Source: Pirellula sp. | GTDB lineage: Bacteria > Planctomycetota > Planctomycetia > Pirellulales > Lacipirellulaceae | Assembly: GCA_013822725.1 (NCBI GenBank) | Contig: PNKX01000030.1 | Span: forward strand, 1 to 54,849 | Length of the DNA: 54,849 bases | Reading direction: 5' to 3' | Shown here: in pieces, positions 8,295-15,941 of the stretch | How positions within the stretch are numbered: position 1 is the stretch's first letter | How the letters are laid out: each line of letters starts with the position of its first letter | Translations under genes and position numbers: made by a program | The notes under the pieces: model-generated | The model's database searches: none | What the model saw: the letters and a program-made list of their open reading frames with translations, nothing else | Told to the model about the DNA's origin: nothing

Positions 8295-8324
8295 TTGGCC
8301 ATTGTCGTTCGGCCGAGCTACAAT
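8295..8324 (+). promoter_or_regulatory. Possible promoter of the toxin-antitoxin pair
   Basis: TTGGCC (8295-8300) and TACAAT (8319-8324) are separated by 18 bp, 53 bp before the antitoxin ATG. TACAAT also precedes kdsD (10935-10940) and the glycosyltransferase gene (17078-17083), so it may be the local -10 style. The -35 is weak. Confidence 0.35.
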
Positions 8325-8376
8325 AGTATAAACGATCAACGCCTCCGGTCCCTATCACTTTCTTTGAAGCCAACTG

Positions 8377-8646
8377 ATGGATTCAATTCCCGCCACGTTT
8401 GAACATGGCATGTTCCGTCCTACGGAACCGGTGCAGCTTCCCGAGGGATGTCAGGTAGAGCTAAACGTCGTGCCGCTAACGGCTCTGTCGACAGGTCAGT
8501 CGACTGAAATGGCGCCGACCCACGAGTCGATCGAAGATCAGTTGCGTCGTATCGCTGACGCGGTCCCTGCCGAAGAATGGGAGCGTTTGCCGGCCGACCT
8601 CTCCGACCGTCTCGATCACTACGTCTACCAGAGCAAATCTGAGTAG
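8377..8646 (+). CDS. DUF104/AF2212-like antitoxin
   Basis: 89 residues. The N-terminus (IPATFEHGMFRPTEPVQLPEGCQVELNV) is the beta-rich DNA-binding-like module of AF2212/DUF104 proteins (pattern: aTyenGvfrPlepv-LpEG). The second half is charged and helical (EDQLRRIADAVPAEEWERLP), suited to wrapping the toxin. The stop codon is one base before the start of a PIN-domain gene, typical of a type II toxin-antitoxin operon in which the pair represses its own promoter. Confidence 0.75.
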   Translation: MDSIPATFEHGMFRPTEPVQLPEGCQVELNVVPLTALSTGQSTEMAPTHESIEDQLRRIADAVPAEEWERLPADLSDRLDHYVYQSKSE

Positions 8647-8647
8647 C

Positions 8648-9061
8648 ATGGAAGTCTTCGCCGACACGCTGTACTGGATCGCGATAGCACGGCCAAACGA
8701 CTCCTGGGCAGAGGCGGCCCGTCGCGCGAAGGCGAACTTGGGCGACGCCAAGCTAGTGACGACGGAAGAAGTCCTCTCGGAAGTTCTCACGGCGCTAGCA
8801 GGGGGCGGCCCGAGTCTACGCCGCGCCGCCGCAGCGATGGTTCGCGCAATCCAGACGAGCCCAGACGTGCGCGTCGTATCGCAATCGAGCGAGAGTTTTC
8901 TCGCCGGACTTGCTTACTACGAGAGCCGATTGGACAAGTCGTTCAGCATGGCTGACTGTGTTTCAATGCAGGTGATGCGGTCTCAACAGATCGAAGCGGT
9001 GCTGACGAACGACCATCACTTCACGCAGGATGGCTTTACAGTACTGATTTCTACAAAGTGA
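8648..9061 (+). CDS. PIN-domain ribonuclease toxin (VapC-like)
   Basis: 137 residues. PIN nucleases cleave RNA with acidic residues holding metal ions. Candidate acidic sites are Asp6 (VFADTLYWIA), Glu40/Glu41 (VTTEEVLSEVL), Asp103 region (SFSMADCVSMQVM) and Asp121 region (AVLTNDHHFTQDGF). The pattern TNDHHFtQdGF near the C-terminus is characteristic of the VapC-type PIN proteins paired with DUF104-like antitoxins. It starts at ATG 8648, one base after the antitoxin stop, so the two are almost certainly co-translated. Confidence 0.85.
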   Translation: MEVFADTLYWIAIARPNDSWAEAARRAKANLGDAKLVTTEEVLSEVLTALAGGGPSLRRAAAAMVRAIQTSPDVRVVSQSSESFLAGLAYYESRLDKSFSMADCVSMQVMRSQQIEAVLTNDHHFTQDGFTVLISTK

Positions 9062-9089
9062 TCGATACCACTAGCGCCATGCGGCGTTA

Positions 9090-9794
9090 CTAAGCAGGCG
9101 TTACTCCCCAGCAAGTCCAATAGTCGCGAACCGGGCCCCCAGCCCCTGCAGGATCGCATCGCAGGAACTCCGCCAAAAGCTTCTGCTTCTGTGGTATGAG
9201 CTTTGGATCGTCATCGTCAAAGTGGCTGATGAAGCCCAAGTCGTTAGAAGCGGCGACCGTTAGGCATTCAAACATCTTTGCGACTGACGAGAACATAGGC
9301 CTAACTTCTTTGGCTGTGCCAATCCATTCGTGATCCCAGAATACAACTGGGCAATCGCCGGTCTCAGTCCTGTGATTGGTGTCAAAGCAGACGGGGCCGG
9401 CGTCCATCAGACTTTCGCTGCCAAAGGGCAGCAATCCGACATCCACAATTCGGTCGCGACAGTACTGGTTATATGTTTCCCTCAGCCGCCCGCCCCACTC
9501 CTGCGGCAAATGGCGTTCGAATCGGATACCTGTTTCTGTCAGTTGGACATAATGGACGTATTGAAGCAAGTCGCGATAGAGTGGCGGAAAAGTTAGGCCG
9601 GCCTCCCTCTCCAAATCATCCAAGTCAGCATCGGAAGCTGTGCTCGGAATTGGTTTCCAAGCGATCCAATCTCGCGATGGAGGAACGGAGTTGTCACGCA
9701 TGGAGTCGGGCACACCCGGCCGTTGCATCAAACCGAGACGACGCAACTGGCTGAGGGCGGCATCGACGAAAGTCGTCACGACTGGACTGGGCAC
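9090..9794 (-). CDS. SMI1/KNR4 (SUKH) family protein
   Basis: I place the start at GTG 9794 because AAGGAG lies 8 nt upstream (9803-9808). The open frame extends further to 9971, but that part is Cys/Arg-rich nonsense. The 234-residue product has the SUKH pattern: an acidic helix and LTFPPLYRDLLQYVHY (the conserved LP..Y..ll stretch), an internal GLLPFGSESLMDAG, and VVFWDHEW (the conserved v..wDHe motif). SUKH proteins often act as immunity proteins against polymorphic toxins, but many are solitary with unknown roles. No toxin gene is adjacent here. It converges on the toxin-antitoxin pair. Confidence 0.8.
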   Translation of the reverse strand: MPSPVVTTFVDAALSQLRRLGLMQRPGVPDSMRDNSVPPSRDWIAWKPIPSTASDADLDDLEREAGLTFPPLYRDLLQYVHYVQLTETGIRFERHLPQEWGGRLRETYNQYCRDRIVDVGLLPFGSESLMDAGPVCFDTNHRTETGDCPVVFWDHEWIGTAKEVRPMFSSVAKMFECLTVAASNDLGFISHFDDDDPKLIPQKQKLLAEFLRCDPAGAGGPVRDYWTCWGVTPA

Positions 9795-10193
9795 GATCGC
9801 GGCTCCTTGCCATCCCCTACATCGACAATGACCGCGATTGTAGCAGTTACGAGAGTTTGCGACGTCACAGCAAATCGATAATTGGGATGATGCCGCGAAG
9901 CGCCTAGCGACCAGTTGATGGGGGCCGCATCGCGCGGTGCGAGCACCGCGGCTAAATGGTTCTAGCGGCATGCGGCGATTTATTGCGCTGCAATGCGTGC
10001 AAGAGAAGTGAGCGGGTTGCTAGCAACGCGACCGCGTCGCCACCACATCTTCCGTCTTGCATCGCGCGCTCACGCCACACGCTGCGGCTTGCATTTCTCG
10101 CTAACGACGCACGGGGACAGGGACTTGTTTCGGCCCGACGATCGCGCGGCGCACGGCGTCGAAAAACTTTTTCAGAAGTCTCTCAAAGTGCTG
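9795..10193. other. Intergenic region upstream of the candidate RNA
   Basis: No gene, repeat or structured element recognised. Open frames here lack RBS, motifs and normal composition. An A/T-rich tract (GAAAAACTTTTTCAG, about 10161-10175) at the right end probably belongs to the following promoter as an UP-element. Confidence 0.5.
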
Positions 10194-10222
10194 TTGACCG
10201 GTTCTCGGCATCGCCCTATTCT
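10194..10222 (+). promoter_or_regulatory. Strong sigma70-type promoter
   Basis: TTGACC (10194-10199), a 17-bp spacer and TATTCT (10217-10222), with an A/T-rich tract about 20 bp upstream. It is the best housekeeping promoter match I found in the window. No protein gene follows for 760 bp, so it should drive the RNA at about 10229. Confidence 0.65.
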
Positions 10223-10228
10223 CCCCCC

Positions 10229-10617
10229 ACACACGACGGACATACGACCGCGAGCAAAAACTCAAGAGGCATGGAAGCCACAGCAGTTTTGCCCTTCCGC
10301 TAAACGCTAACTCTTCCTACTCTTCGCGTGCGGTCGTCCGACAGGAAGTCGATCAGTCACCATCATACACACAAGGAACACGTGAGCGGGTCGATCCTAG
10401 CGGCGAGACGACGGTTTCGCTGACTTCGACCCTCGCAGCGGCGCCGCGCAGCACGGATGCTTCGCCCCGCTTCGATTCACTCCCCGGCGTTTTCGAGCCC
10501 GACACATCTCGAAAACGTCCGCCCAGGCGCGCAAGCGTGATTGCGTCCAATCGCTCCCGGAAAGGTTTCCGCGTCCTTTGCCCCCCTGGGACGTGAGCTT
10601 TTCTGGGAGCTTTTTTT
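10229..10617 (+). ncRNA. Candidate structured non-coding RNA, about 390 nt
   Basis: Transcription from the promoter at 10194-10222 would begin near 10229. Downstream are several self-complementary segments. A long-range pair joins about 10237-10252 to 10326-10341 (ACGACCGC with GCGGTCGT). Perfect 10-bp arms CGTTTTCGAG and CTCGAAAACG lie at 10488-10497 and 10508-10517. Also present are a GATTG/CAATC hairpin near 10539-10553, GGAAA/TTTCC near 10560, and a CGTCC/GGACG hairpin before a seven-T run at 10611-10617. I looked for and did not find the RNase P, tmRNA, SRP or 6S signatures. Identity unknown; it could also be an untranslated leader of kdsD, though the T run argues for termination. Confidence 0.45.
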
Positions 10618-10654
10618 ATGCGCTGGCAGTAACGCTGGCAAAGCATTTCAGATG

Positions 10655-10860
10655 AACCGCCAAGGACGCCAAGAGCGCCGAGGAAATGCAGGTAATAGGA
10701 TGAATTGAACCACGACGACACGAAGAACACGAAGAACACGACGAGAATCAGGGACTAACCAATAGGTTTGGTTCCATCTACTACCTCTTTTCCGTCGTGC
10801 CCGTTGTGTCGTCGTGGTTCAAATCCTTCTTTCTTGGCGCTCTTGGCGTCCTTGGCGGTT
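10655..10860. repeat. Nested long-range inverted repeat
   Basis: Perfect 25-bp outer arms (10655-10679 and 10836-10860, beginning AACCGCCAAGGACGCC) and perfect 15-bp inner arms (10707-10721 and 10806-10820, GAACCACGACGACAC). Similar AAGGACGCCAAG/CACGAAGACACGAAG-type repeats occur in many bacterial genomes. Related ones lie near 17000 and at 50928-51088. It lies between the candidate RNA and kdsD. Confidence 0.8.
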
Positions 10861-10986
10861 AGTCTTTGAACTCTGCAACCTCTGCAACCTCTGCTACCGT
10901 CCACACTCGCCTACTCGCGACGCGGCCGCTTCGCTACAATCCCCCCCGCCGCAGACCATTCTACGCACGTCAAGGAAGACGGTTCG

Positions 10987-12144
10987 ATGATGAGGGACGC
11001 CGCCGCTAGGAAGCGGCCCATTGAAGCGACGCGCGAGGCCGACGCCTTGGCCTATGGCCGCGAGGTGATTCGGGCCGAGGCGCAGGCTCTCGAAGGAGTT
11101 GCGTCGCGGCTCGACGAGAGCTTTCTCGACGCAGTGGCGCTGATTCACGATTGCCGTGGCGCCGTCATCGTCACCGGCATCGGCAAGGCCGGCATGATCG
11201 GCCAGAAGTTAACGGCCACGTTCGCCTCGACTGGCGCGCGGGCGCACTTTCTCCACCCGGCTGAAGCATTCCACGGCGACCTCGGTCGCGTCCATGCGGA
11301 CGATGTCGTCCTCGCGCTGTCGCAAAGCGGCGAGTCGAGCGAAGTGGTGCAGTTGCTGCCGGCGTTCAAACAATTCGGCGTGCAAATCATCGCCGTGACG
11401 GCGAATCATTCCAGCACGCTCGGCCGCGCGGCCTCGGTGGTGCTGCCGCTGGGAAAGCTCGAAGAAGCCTGCTCGCTCGGCCTGGCTCCGAGCACCAGCA
11501 CGACGGCGATGCTCGCCTTGGGCGATGCGCTGGCCCTGGCGGTAAGCCGACAACGGGGCTTCCGTCCCGAAGATTTCGCCCGCTTTCATCCGGGCGGCTC
11601 GTTGGGACTGAAACTGAGCGCGGTGGAAGACCACATGCGCGATCTGGCCGAATGCCGGGTCGCCCGCGCGAACCAATCGATCCGTGAGGTTCTCGTCACT
11701 AGTACCCGGCCGGGTCGCCGGAGCGGCGCCATCATGCTGCTCGACGCCGATGGCCGGTTGGCGGGATTATTTACCGACAGCGATCTCGCCCGGCTGATCG
11801 AACGGCGCAGCGACGCCGCGCTCGATCGGCCGATCAGCGAGGCCATGATCAACGCGCCGACGACCGTCTGCAAGGGCGAGCGAATGACTGCGGCGCTGGA
11901 GATTTTGACCGAGCGCAAATTCAGCGAGCTGCCGGTGGTCGACGAGCGAGGAAGACCCGTCGGCATGATTGACGTCACCGACGTCGTGGGGATGCTCCCC
12001 GCGCGTACGAAGGAGAGTGAGATGCAAGTTCAAACGTACGAAGAATGTGATTGGGACGTGCCGACCGTGCGGCTGTTCGCCGGCGAAGAGGAAGAGCCGC
12101 AGGAATTCTGTTGGCCGTTCGACGAGTTGCCGGAAACGGACTGA
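10987..12144 (+). CDS. kdsD: Arabinose-5-phosphate isomerase, KpsF/GutQ family
   Basis: Interconverts ribulose-5-P and arabinose-5-P, the first step to Kdo of lipopolysaccharide. The N-terminal SIS domain (about residues 30-200) shows VIVTGIGKAGMIGQKLTATF and the phosphosugar-binding LALSQSGESSEV. The family stretch RGFRPEDFARFHPGGSLG is intact. Two CBS domains follow (about 205-270 and 280-340, ending ELPVVDERGRPVGMIDVTDV). The last 40 residues are an acidic tail (FAGEEEEPQEFCWPFDELP), longer than the E. coli enzyme. A TACAAT -10-like box lies at 10935-10940. It is followed after 105 bp by kdsC in the same direction, the gene order of the E. coli kdsD-kdsC-lpt cluster. Confidence 0.93.
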   Translation: MMRDAAARKRPIEATREADALAYGREVIRAEAQALEGVASRLDESFLDAVALIHDCRGAVIVTGIGKAGMIGQKLTATFASTGARAHFLHPAEAFHGDLGRVHADDVVLALSQSGESSEVVQLLPAFKQFGVQIIAVTANHSSTLGRAASVVLPLGKLEEACSLGLAPSTSTTAMLALGDALALAVSRQRGFRPEDFARFHPGGSLGLKLSAVEDHMRDLAECRVARANQSIREVLVTSTRPGRRSGAIMLLDADGRLAGLFTDSDLARLIERRSDAALDRPISEAMINAPTTVCKGERMTAALEILTERKFSELPVVDERGRPVGMIDVTDVVGMLPARTKESEMQVQTYEECDWDVPTVRLFAGEEEEPQEFCWPFDELPETD

Positions 12145-12148
12145 TGGA

Positions 12149-12242
12149 GGAGTGAGTAGGCGTTTAGGTGAGTGGGTGATAAGGAGATCATCGCCCTCAT
12201 CAAGCTACTTACTCACTTAAACACTTACTCACCTACTCACTT
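12149..12242. repeat. Imperfect inverted repeat of GTGAGTAGG units
   Basis: GTGAGTAGG/GGTGAGTGGG units at 12149-12179 face ACTTACTCAC/CACCTACTCAC units at 12206-12242, making an imperfect hairpin that fills the kdsD-kdsC gap. It may attenuate or stabilise the transcript. Confidence 0.65.
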
Positions 12243-12249
12243 CCCCCCC

Positions 12250-12771
12250 ATGAAACTCGCCCAACGCTGCGCCGCGATTCGCCTGTTGCTGACCGACGTC
12301 GACGGCGTGTTGACGGACGGCGGCGTCATTCTCGACAACCAAGGGGTCGAGTCGAAGTGCTTCAACATTCGAGACGGATTGGCGATTCGCTTGTGGCAGC
12401 ATGCCGGCGGGAAGTCGGGCGTGGTGACGGGGCGGAGTTCGCAGATCGTCAAGCTACGGGCGGCGGAACTTGATTTCGACGTCGTGCGGCAAGGGGTCAA
12501 AGACAAGCTGCCGGAGGTGCGCGAGATCGCCGCCTCGCTGGGGCTGCAGTCGGAACAGATCGCCTACGTCGGCGACGACCTGCCCGACGTGCCGACGATT
12601 CGCTTTGCAGGGCTCGGCATTGCCGTGGGCGACGCGCCGGAAGAGGTACGCGAGGCGGCGGACTATGTTACGAGCGTTGCCGGCGGCAAAGGGGCGATTC
12701 GGGAGGTGGTGGAGTTGATCCTTAAAAACACCGGGCAGTGGGACGACGTGATCCGGAAATACATCGCATAA
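12250..12771 (+). CDS. kdsC: 3-deoxy-D-manno-octulosonate 8-phosphate phosphatase
   Basis: Dephosphorylates Kdo-8-P in Kdo synthesis. HAD-superfamily C0 (capless) enzyme of 173 residues, the usual length. Motif I is LLLTDVDGVLTDGGV (nucleophile Asp16, acid/base Asp18), motif II is VVTGRSS, the KdsC lysine is in VKDKLPEV, and motif IV is VGDDLPDVP. I use ATG 12250; an upstream in-frame start at 12172 would encode only the repeat. It is followed by a gene in the lptC/lptA position. Confidence 0.95.
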   Translation: MKLAQRCAAIRLLLTDVDGVLTDGGVILDNQGVESKCFNIRDGLAIRLWQHAGGKSGVVTGRSSQIVKLRAAELDFDVVRQGVKDKLPEVREIAASLGLQSEQIAYVGDDLPDVPTIRFAGLGIAVGDAPEEVREAADYVTSVAGGKGAIREVVELILKNTGQWDDVIRKYIA

Positions 12772-12773
12772 AG

Positions 12774-12851
12774 CCGCGACCGGTGGTCGCGGGAAATATT
12801 AATCAACGCCGGATTTTGATTGACGCCGCATTCCGCGACCACCGGTCGCGG
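12774..12851. repeat. Inverted pair of GCGACC palindromes (REPIN-like)
   Basis: Hairpins CCGCGACC/GGTCGCGG at 12774-12792 and 12833-12851 are exact reverse complements, including the centres GGT and ACC, and are 40 bp apart. The outer flanks (AAAG left, TTTTA right) also mirror each other. The pair lies between kdsC and the LptC/LptA-like gene. Confidence 0.75.
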
Positions 12852-12862
12852 TTTTATACATA

Positions 12863-15800
12863 ATGATTACCCGCCTCACGCATGCTGCGCTTGCTTTTGC
12901 CGTGACGGCGGCGGTCTACCAAGCGTATGTGCTGGCGGTGGCGCCGTTCGTCGAACCGGCGTGGCGCATCGAGCAAGCATCGCAGACCGCTGAGGGCGAT
13001 TTGGTGTTGACGCCCGCCGAGGCGCTCCACCGCTATCGCCCGCTGCTCGCTGCCTATTTCCCGCCGACGCATTGGTGTTTTGAAGAGCCGCCGAAGGCGC
13101 TCGACAATGGCCAGGCGCTGATTATCTTCAGTAAGGAAGAGAAGTCGGCGAGCGGGCAGATGACGATTCCGCGTTGCGCCGTCATCTTCTTTCCGACGCT
13201 ACGCCCAGCCAACGGCGAACCGCCGCGCGACGCGATCATTTTGGAATCGACCAAAGGCGCCATCCTGCAGATGGAGGCCGAGGGAGGCGGGCTAGGCTTC
13301 GGCAAGGTGCAGCATGGGACGCTCGAAGGCGACGTGACGATTCGCAGCGACATGCGCGAACCAGGCCCGCAGGACGACCTGATGCTGACGACTCAGCAAC
13401 TCAACATCAACGAAGACGGCATCCATACGCTCAGTCCGGTCGACATGCGATTGGGTCCGCACCAAGGCTTCGGGCGGGAACTCGAAATCCGTTTCATGAA
13501 GACTGAGGGCTCGAGCGGCCTGGGCATCGGCGGCATCTACGGGAAGTTCGAAGAACTGACGATCAAACACGACGTCGCCGTGAAGGTCGCGCCGGGAAAG
13601 ATGAGCTTCTTCGGCGAACCAAGTCCCGAGGCGACCGCCGCCGCGGCAGGGACGCCGGCGCCGCCGATTCATATCCAAAGCGCGGGACCGTTCCGCATCG
13701 ACTTCGCAGCGGAGGTTGCTAGCTTCACCGATCAGGTCCAGGTTCGGCAAACCCAACCTGACGGCAAGCGGGACGAAATGCAGGCCGCTGAGCTGAAGCT
13801 TTTCTTCACGCGCACTTCCAAATGGAACGCGGGCGACGACGGCGTGACGCCGACCGGCGCCGGAACCGAGTCGATGGCGTTTGAACCGGCGTCGATCGAG
13901 GCGCTCGGCGCCCCGGTGGTACTGACGGCGCAATCGCATGACGCCGCCGCGATTGGCGGGCGACTTTATATGAACCTCATCAGTCGAACGGTCACGCTCG
14001 AACAGAGCGAGGAAGTGACCATGTCGTATCAGGGCGCCGAGATCAACGCGACGACCATCCAATACACCTTGCCGCCGAAGGGCTCGAATCAGCGCGTCGG
14101 GACGATGACGGCGTCTGGCGCCGGTCGCATGCGGGCGGTCGTTGATCCTAATAATCCTCATCAAGTCCTGGAGGTTTCTTGGATTGATGCGATGAACGTG
14201 TTTCGTCGCGACGGCCAACCAGTCGTGGTGCTCGATGGTCGTCCCAAAGTGTCGATGACCGGGACCGGACGCATGTGGGCCGATCGACTCGACATCTTCT
14301 TGCGCGAAACGGCGAACGCCGGCCCTGTCAGTCCGAGCGGCGGCGGACCCCTGGCAGGGTCGGTCGTGCCTGAACTGATCAAGGCCATGGGTCGCGTGGC
14401 AATCGAATCGCCGCAACTCAACGGCAAAGTGAACCAGCTCGAAGTGAAGTTTGATCACAGCGCGAACTCCAGCGACGGCGCCGGGGCCAACGGACAAATC
14501 GCGGCGACGCCGATCAGCACGGGCGGCGCGAGCGCCGCACCAGGCGCCGGCAATCCGCTAGCGATGCTGGGGGGCGCCGGCGGCATGCCCAGCGACAAGG
14601 CGTACAACATCGAAGGGGTCACGCTGAATCTCGACGTTGCCATGCAAGGCAAAGCCGCCGCCGTCCGCGGCATCAGCGTCGACGGCGCCGTTGTCTTCAA
14701 AGAAGCCTCCGCCACGCTCCCCGGCGTCGAGCCGATGCAGATCGTGGCGGAACACCTCAATGTGACCGGAGCTGACACGCCGAACGCCCAGATCGAGATT
14801 CGCGGCGGCGGCGGAGAGAACGGTCTGCCGCAGCAGATCGCGGAGCTCACTGCGAATGGCGCCAAGCTGCGCGTGCCAGCCATCGCGCTGCAGCGCGGAA
14901 CGAGCGAAGCGGTCGTGAACGCACCGGGCGAAGTGCAATTGCTCGTCGACCGCGACATGGCGGGGAATCCGCTCGCTCAGCCGCAACCGGTAACAATCGT
15001 CTGGCAAGAGTCGATGCAGCTTCATGGCCGTGAGCTCACGTTTCTCGGCGACGTACGCGTGCAGCACGAATCGGGCTGGCTGCGGACGCGTCGACTCGTG
15101 GTGCGAACGGTGGCGCCGGTCAACTTCGACGGCGGCGGGCAGAATCCGCAAATCGAGCAGATCGAATGCTGGGAGGGCGTGCTGGCCGAGTTCGACCAGC
15201 GCGACGTCAGCGGCGTCAACTCACGACAGCATCTTGAGGTGCAGTCGCTGCAGATCAATCAGATCACCGGCGAGATCCGCGGCGACGGGCCGGGGAAGAT
15301 CGACTCGGTCCACAAGGCCAAGGGCGCCGGGGCGTTCATGGCGGTTCCCGGCGGGGCGGCGACTGCCCCCGCGGCGCCGCGGTTGATGAACGAAGAAGTG
15401 GAACTGCGGCATCTGCACGTCGACTTCGTCCGCGGCGTCGGCGGCAATCTCCATTCGAAAACGGTCAAGGTGATCGGTAACGTCGAAGCGGTGTACGGTC
15501 CCATCGAATCGTGGGACCAACGGCTCGCGATGTCGCCCGGCGGCGATCCGGAGCCTGGCACGAATTGGATCACCTGCGACGAGTTGAGCGTCACCCAGAG
15601 CCCAATGGACCTCGTTAACGGCGCGAATACCCGGCAGGTGGAGTTAAAAGCCGAAGGCAACGTCGTCATCGAAGGGCAAGACAAAGAGCGGAAGATGTTC
15701 AATGCCACCGGCAACTTGGCGACGTTTGATCAGTCGAAGGGACTATTCACCCTCGAAGGGAGCAACACGGCGCCGGCGACGATCACGCAGCAAGATTATC

Positions 15801-15919
15801 TCGGCGCCCCGATGTCGCCGCAATCAGCGCAGCGGATGCAGTTCAATCAGAACACGGGCGTCGTCGAGATCCAGGGGCTGCATCGCGGGTCGATGAACCA
15901 AGTGCCGACCGGGAAGTAA
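12863..15919 (+). CDS. Giant LptC/LptA-like (OstA-type) lipopolysaccharide transport protein
   Basis: 1018 residues from ATG 12863. An N-terminal hydrophobic segment (ALAFAVTAAVYQAYVLAVAPF, about residues 8-28) looks like an uncleaved anchor, as in LptC. The rest is rich in short beta strands with the alternation and phrases typical of the OstA/LptA beta-jellyroll fold (for example GKFEELTIKHDVAVKV, QMQAAELKLFFTR-like turns, REIRGDGPGKID, VKVIGNVEAVYGP, RQVELKAEGNVVIEG, MQFNQNTGVVEIQG). Several LptA-like modules seem strung together. Position directly after kdsD-kdsC matches lptC-lptA in E. coli. I infer a periplasmic bridge carrying LPS to the outer membrane. No lptB follows. A Gly/Ala/Pro-rich stretch sits near residues 540-575. 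The family call is inferred from pattern and context. Confidence 0.65.
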   Translation: MITRLTHAALAFAVTAAVYQAYVLAVAPFVEPAWRIEQASQTAEGDLVLTPAEALHRYRPLLAAYFPPTHWCFEEPPKALDNGQALIIFSKEEKSASGQMTIPRCAVIFFPTLRPANGEPPRDAIILESTKGAILQMEAEGGGLGFGKVQHGTLEGDVTIRSDMREPGPQDDLMLTTQQLNINEDGIHTLSPVDMRLGPHQGFGRELEIRFMKTEGSSGLGIGGIYGKFEELTIKHDVAVKVAPGKMSFFGEPSPEATAAAAGTPAPPIHIQSAGPFRIDFAAEVASFTDQVQVRQTQPDGKRDEMQAAELKLFFTRTSKWNAGDDGVTPTGAGTESMAFEPASIEALGAPVVLTAQSHDAAAIGGRLYMNLISRTVTLEQSEEVTMSYQGAEINATTIQYTLPPKGSNQRVGTMTASGAGRMRAVVDPNNPHQVLEVSWIDAMNVFRRDGQPVVVLDGRPKVSMTGTGRMWADRLDIFLRETANAGPVSPSGGGPLAGSVVPELIKAMGRVAIESPQLNGKVNQLEVKFDHSANSSDGAGANGQIAATPISTGGASAAPGAGNPLAMLGGAGGMPSDKAYNIEGVTLNLDVAMQGKAAAVRGISVDGAVVFKEASATLPGVEPMQIVAEHLNVTGADTPNAQIEIRGGGGENGLPQQIAELTANGAKLRVPAIALQRGTSEAVVNAPGEVQLLVDRDMAGNPLAQPQPVTIVWQESMQLHGRELTFLGDVRVQHESGWLRTRRLVVRTVAPVNFDGGGQNPQIEQIECWEGVLAEFDQRDVSGVNSRQHLEVQSLQINQITGEIRGDGPGKIDSVHKAKGAGAFMAVPGGAATAPAAPRLMNEEVELRHLHVDFVRGVGGNLHSKTVKVIGNVEAVYGPIESWDQRLAMSPGGDPEPGTNWITCDELSVTQSPMDLVNGANTRQVELKAEGNVVIEGQDKERKMFNATGNLATFDQSKGLFTLEGSNTAPATITQQDYLGAPMSPQSAQRMQFNQNTGVVEIQGLHRGSMNQVPTGK

Positions 15920-15941
15920 TGACTTTTCATGGTCACCCAAA

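Noticed and set aside
9795..9971. Upstream extension of the SUKH protein
   Set aside because: Cys/Arg-rich and without RBS, whereas GTG 9794 has AAGGAG at 8 nt.
10271..10303. Ten-codon ORF (MEATAVLPFR) as a leader peptide or tmRNA tag
   Set aside because: The AGAGG upstream is too close to the ATG, there is no run of regulatory codons, and no tmRNA ends or CCA arm.
9956..10310. Overlapping open frames of 105-115 codons
   Set aside because: Composition not protein-like, and a strong promoter lies inside them.
10229..10617. RNase P RNA, tmRNA, SRP RNA or 6S RNA
   Set aside because: None of the conserved core strings I know (for example GAGGAAAGTCC for RNase P) is present.
13292..14497. 401-codon minus-strand frame in the LptC/LptA-like gene
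   Set aside because: Arg/His-rich antisense translation; the plus-strand frame spans the whole region with normal composition.
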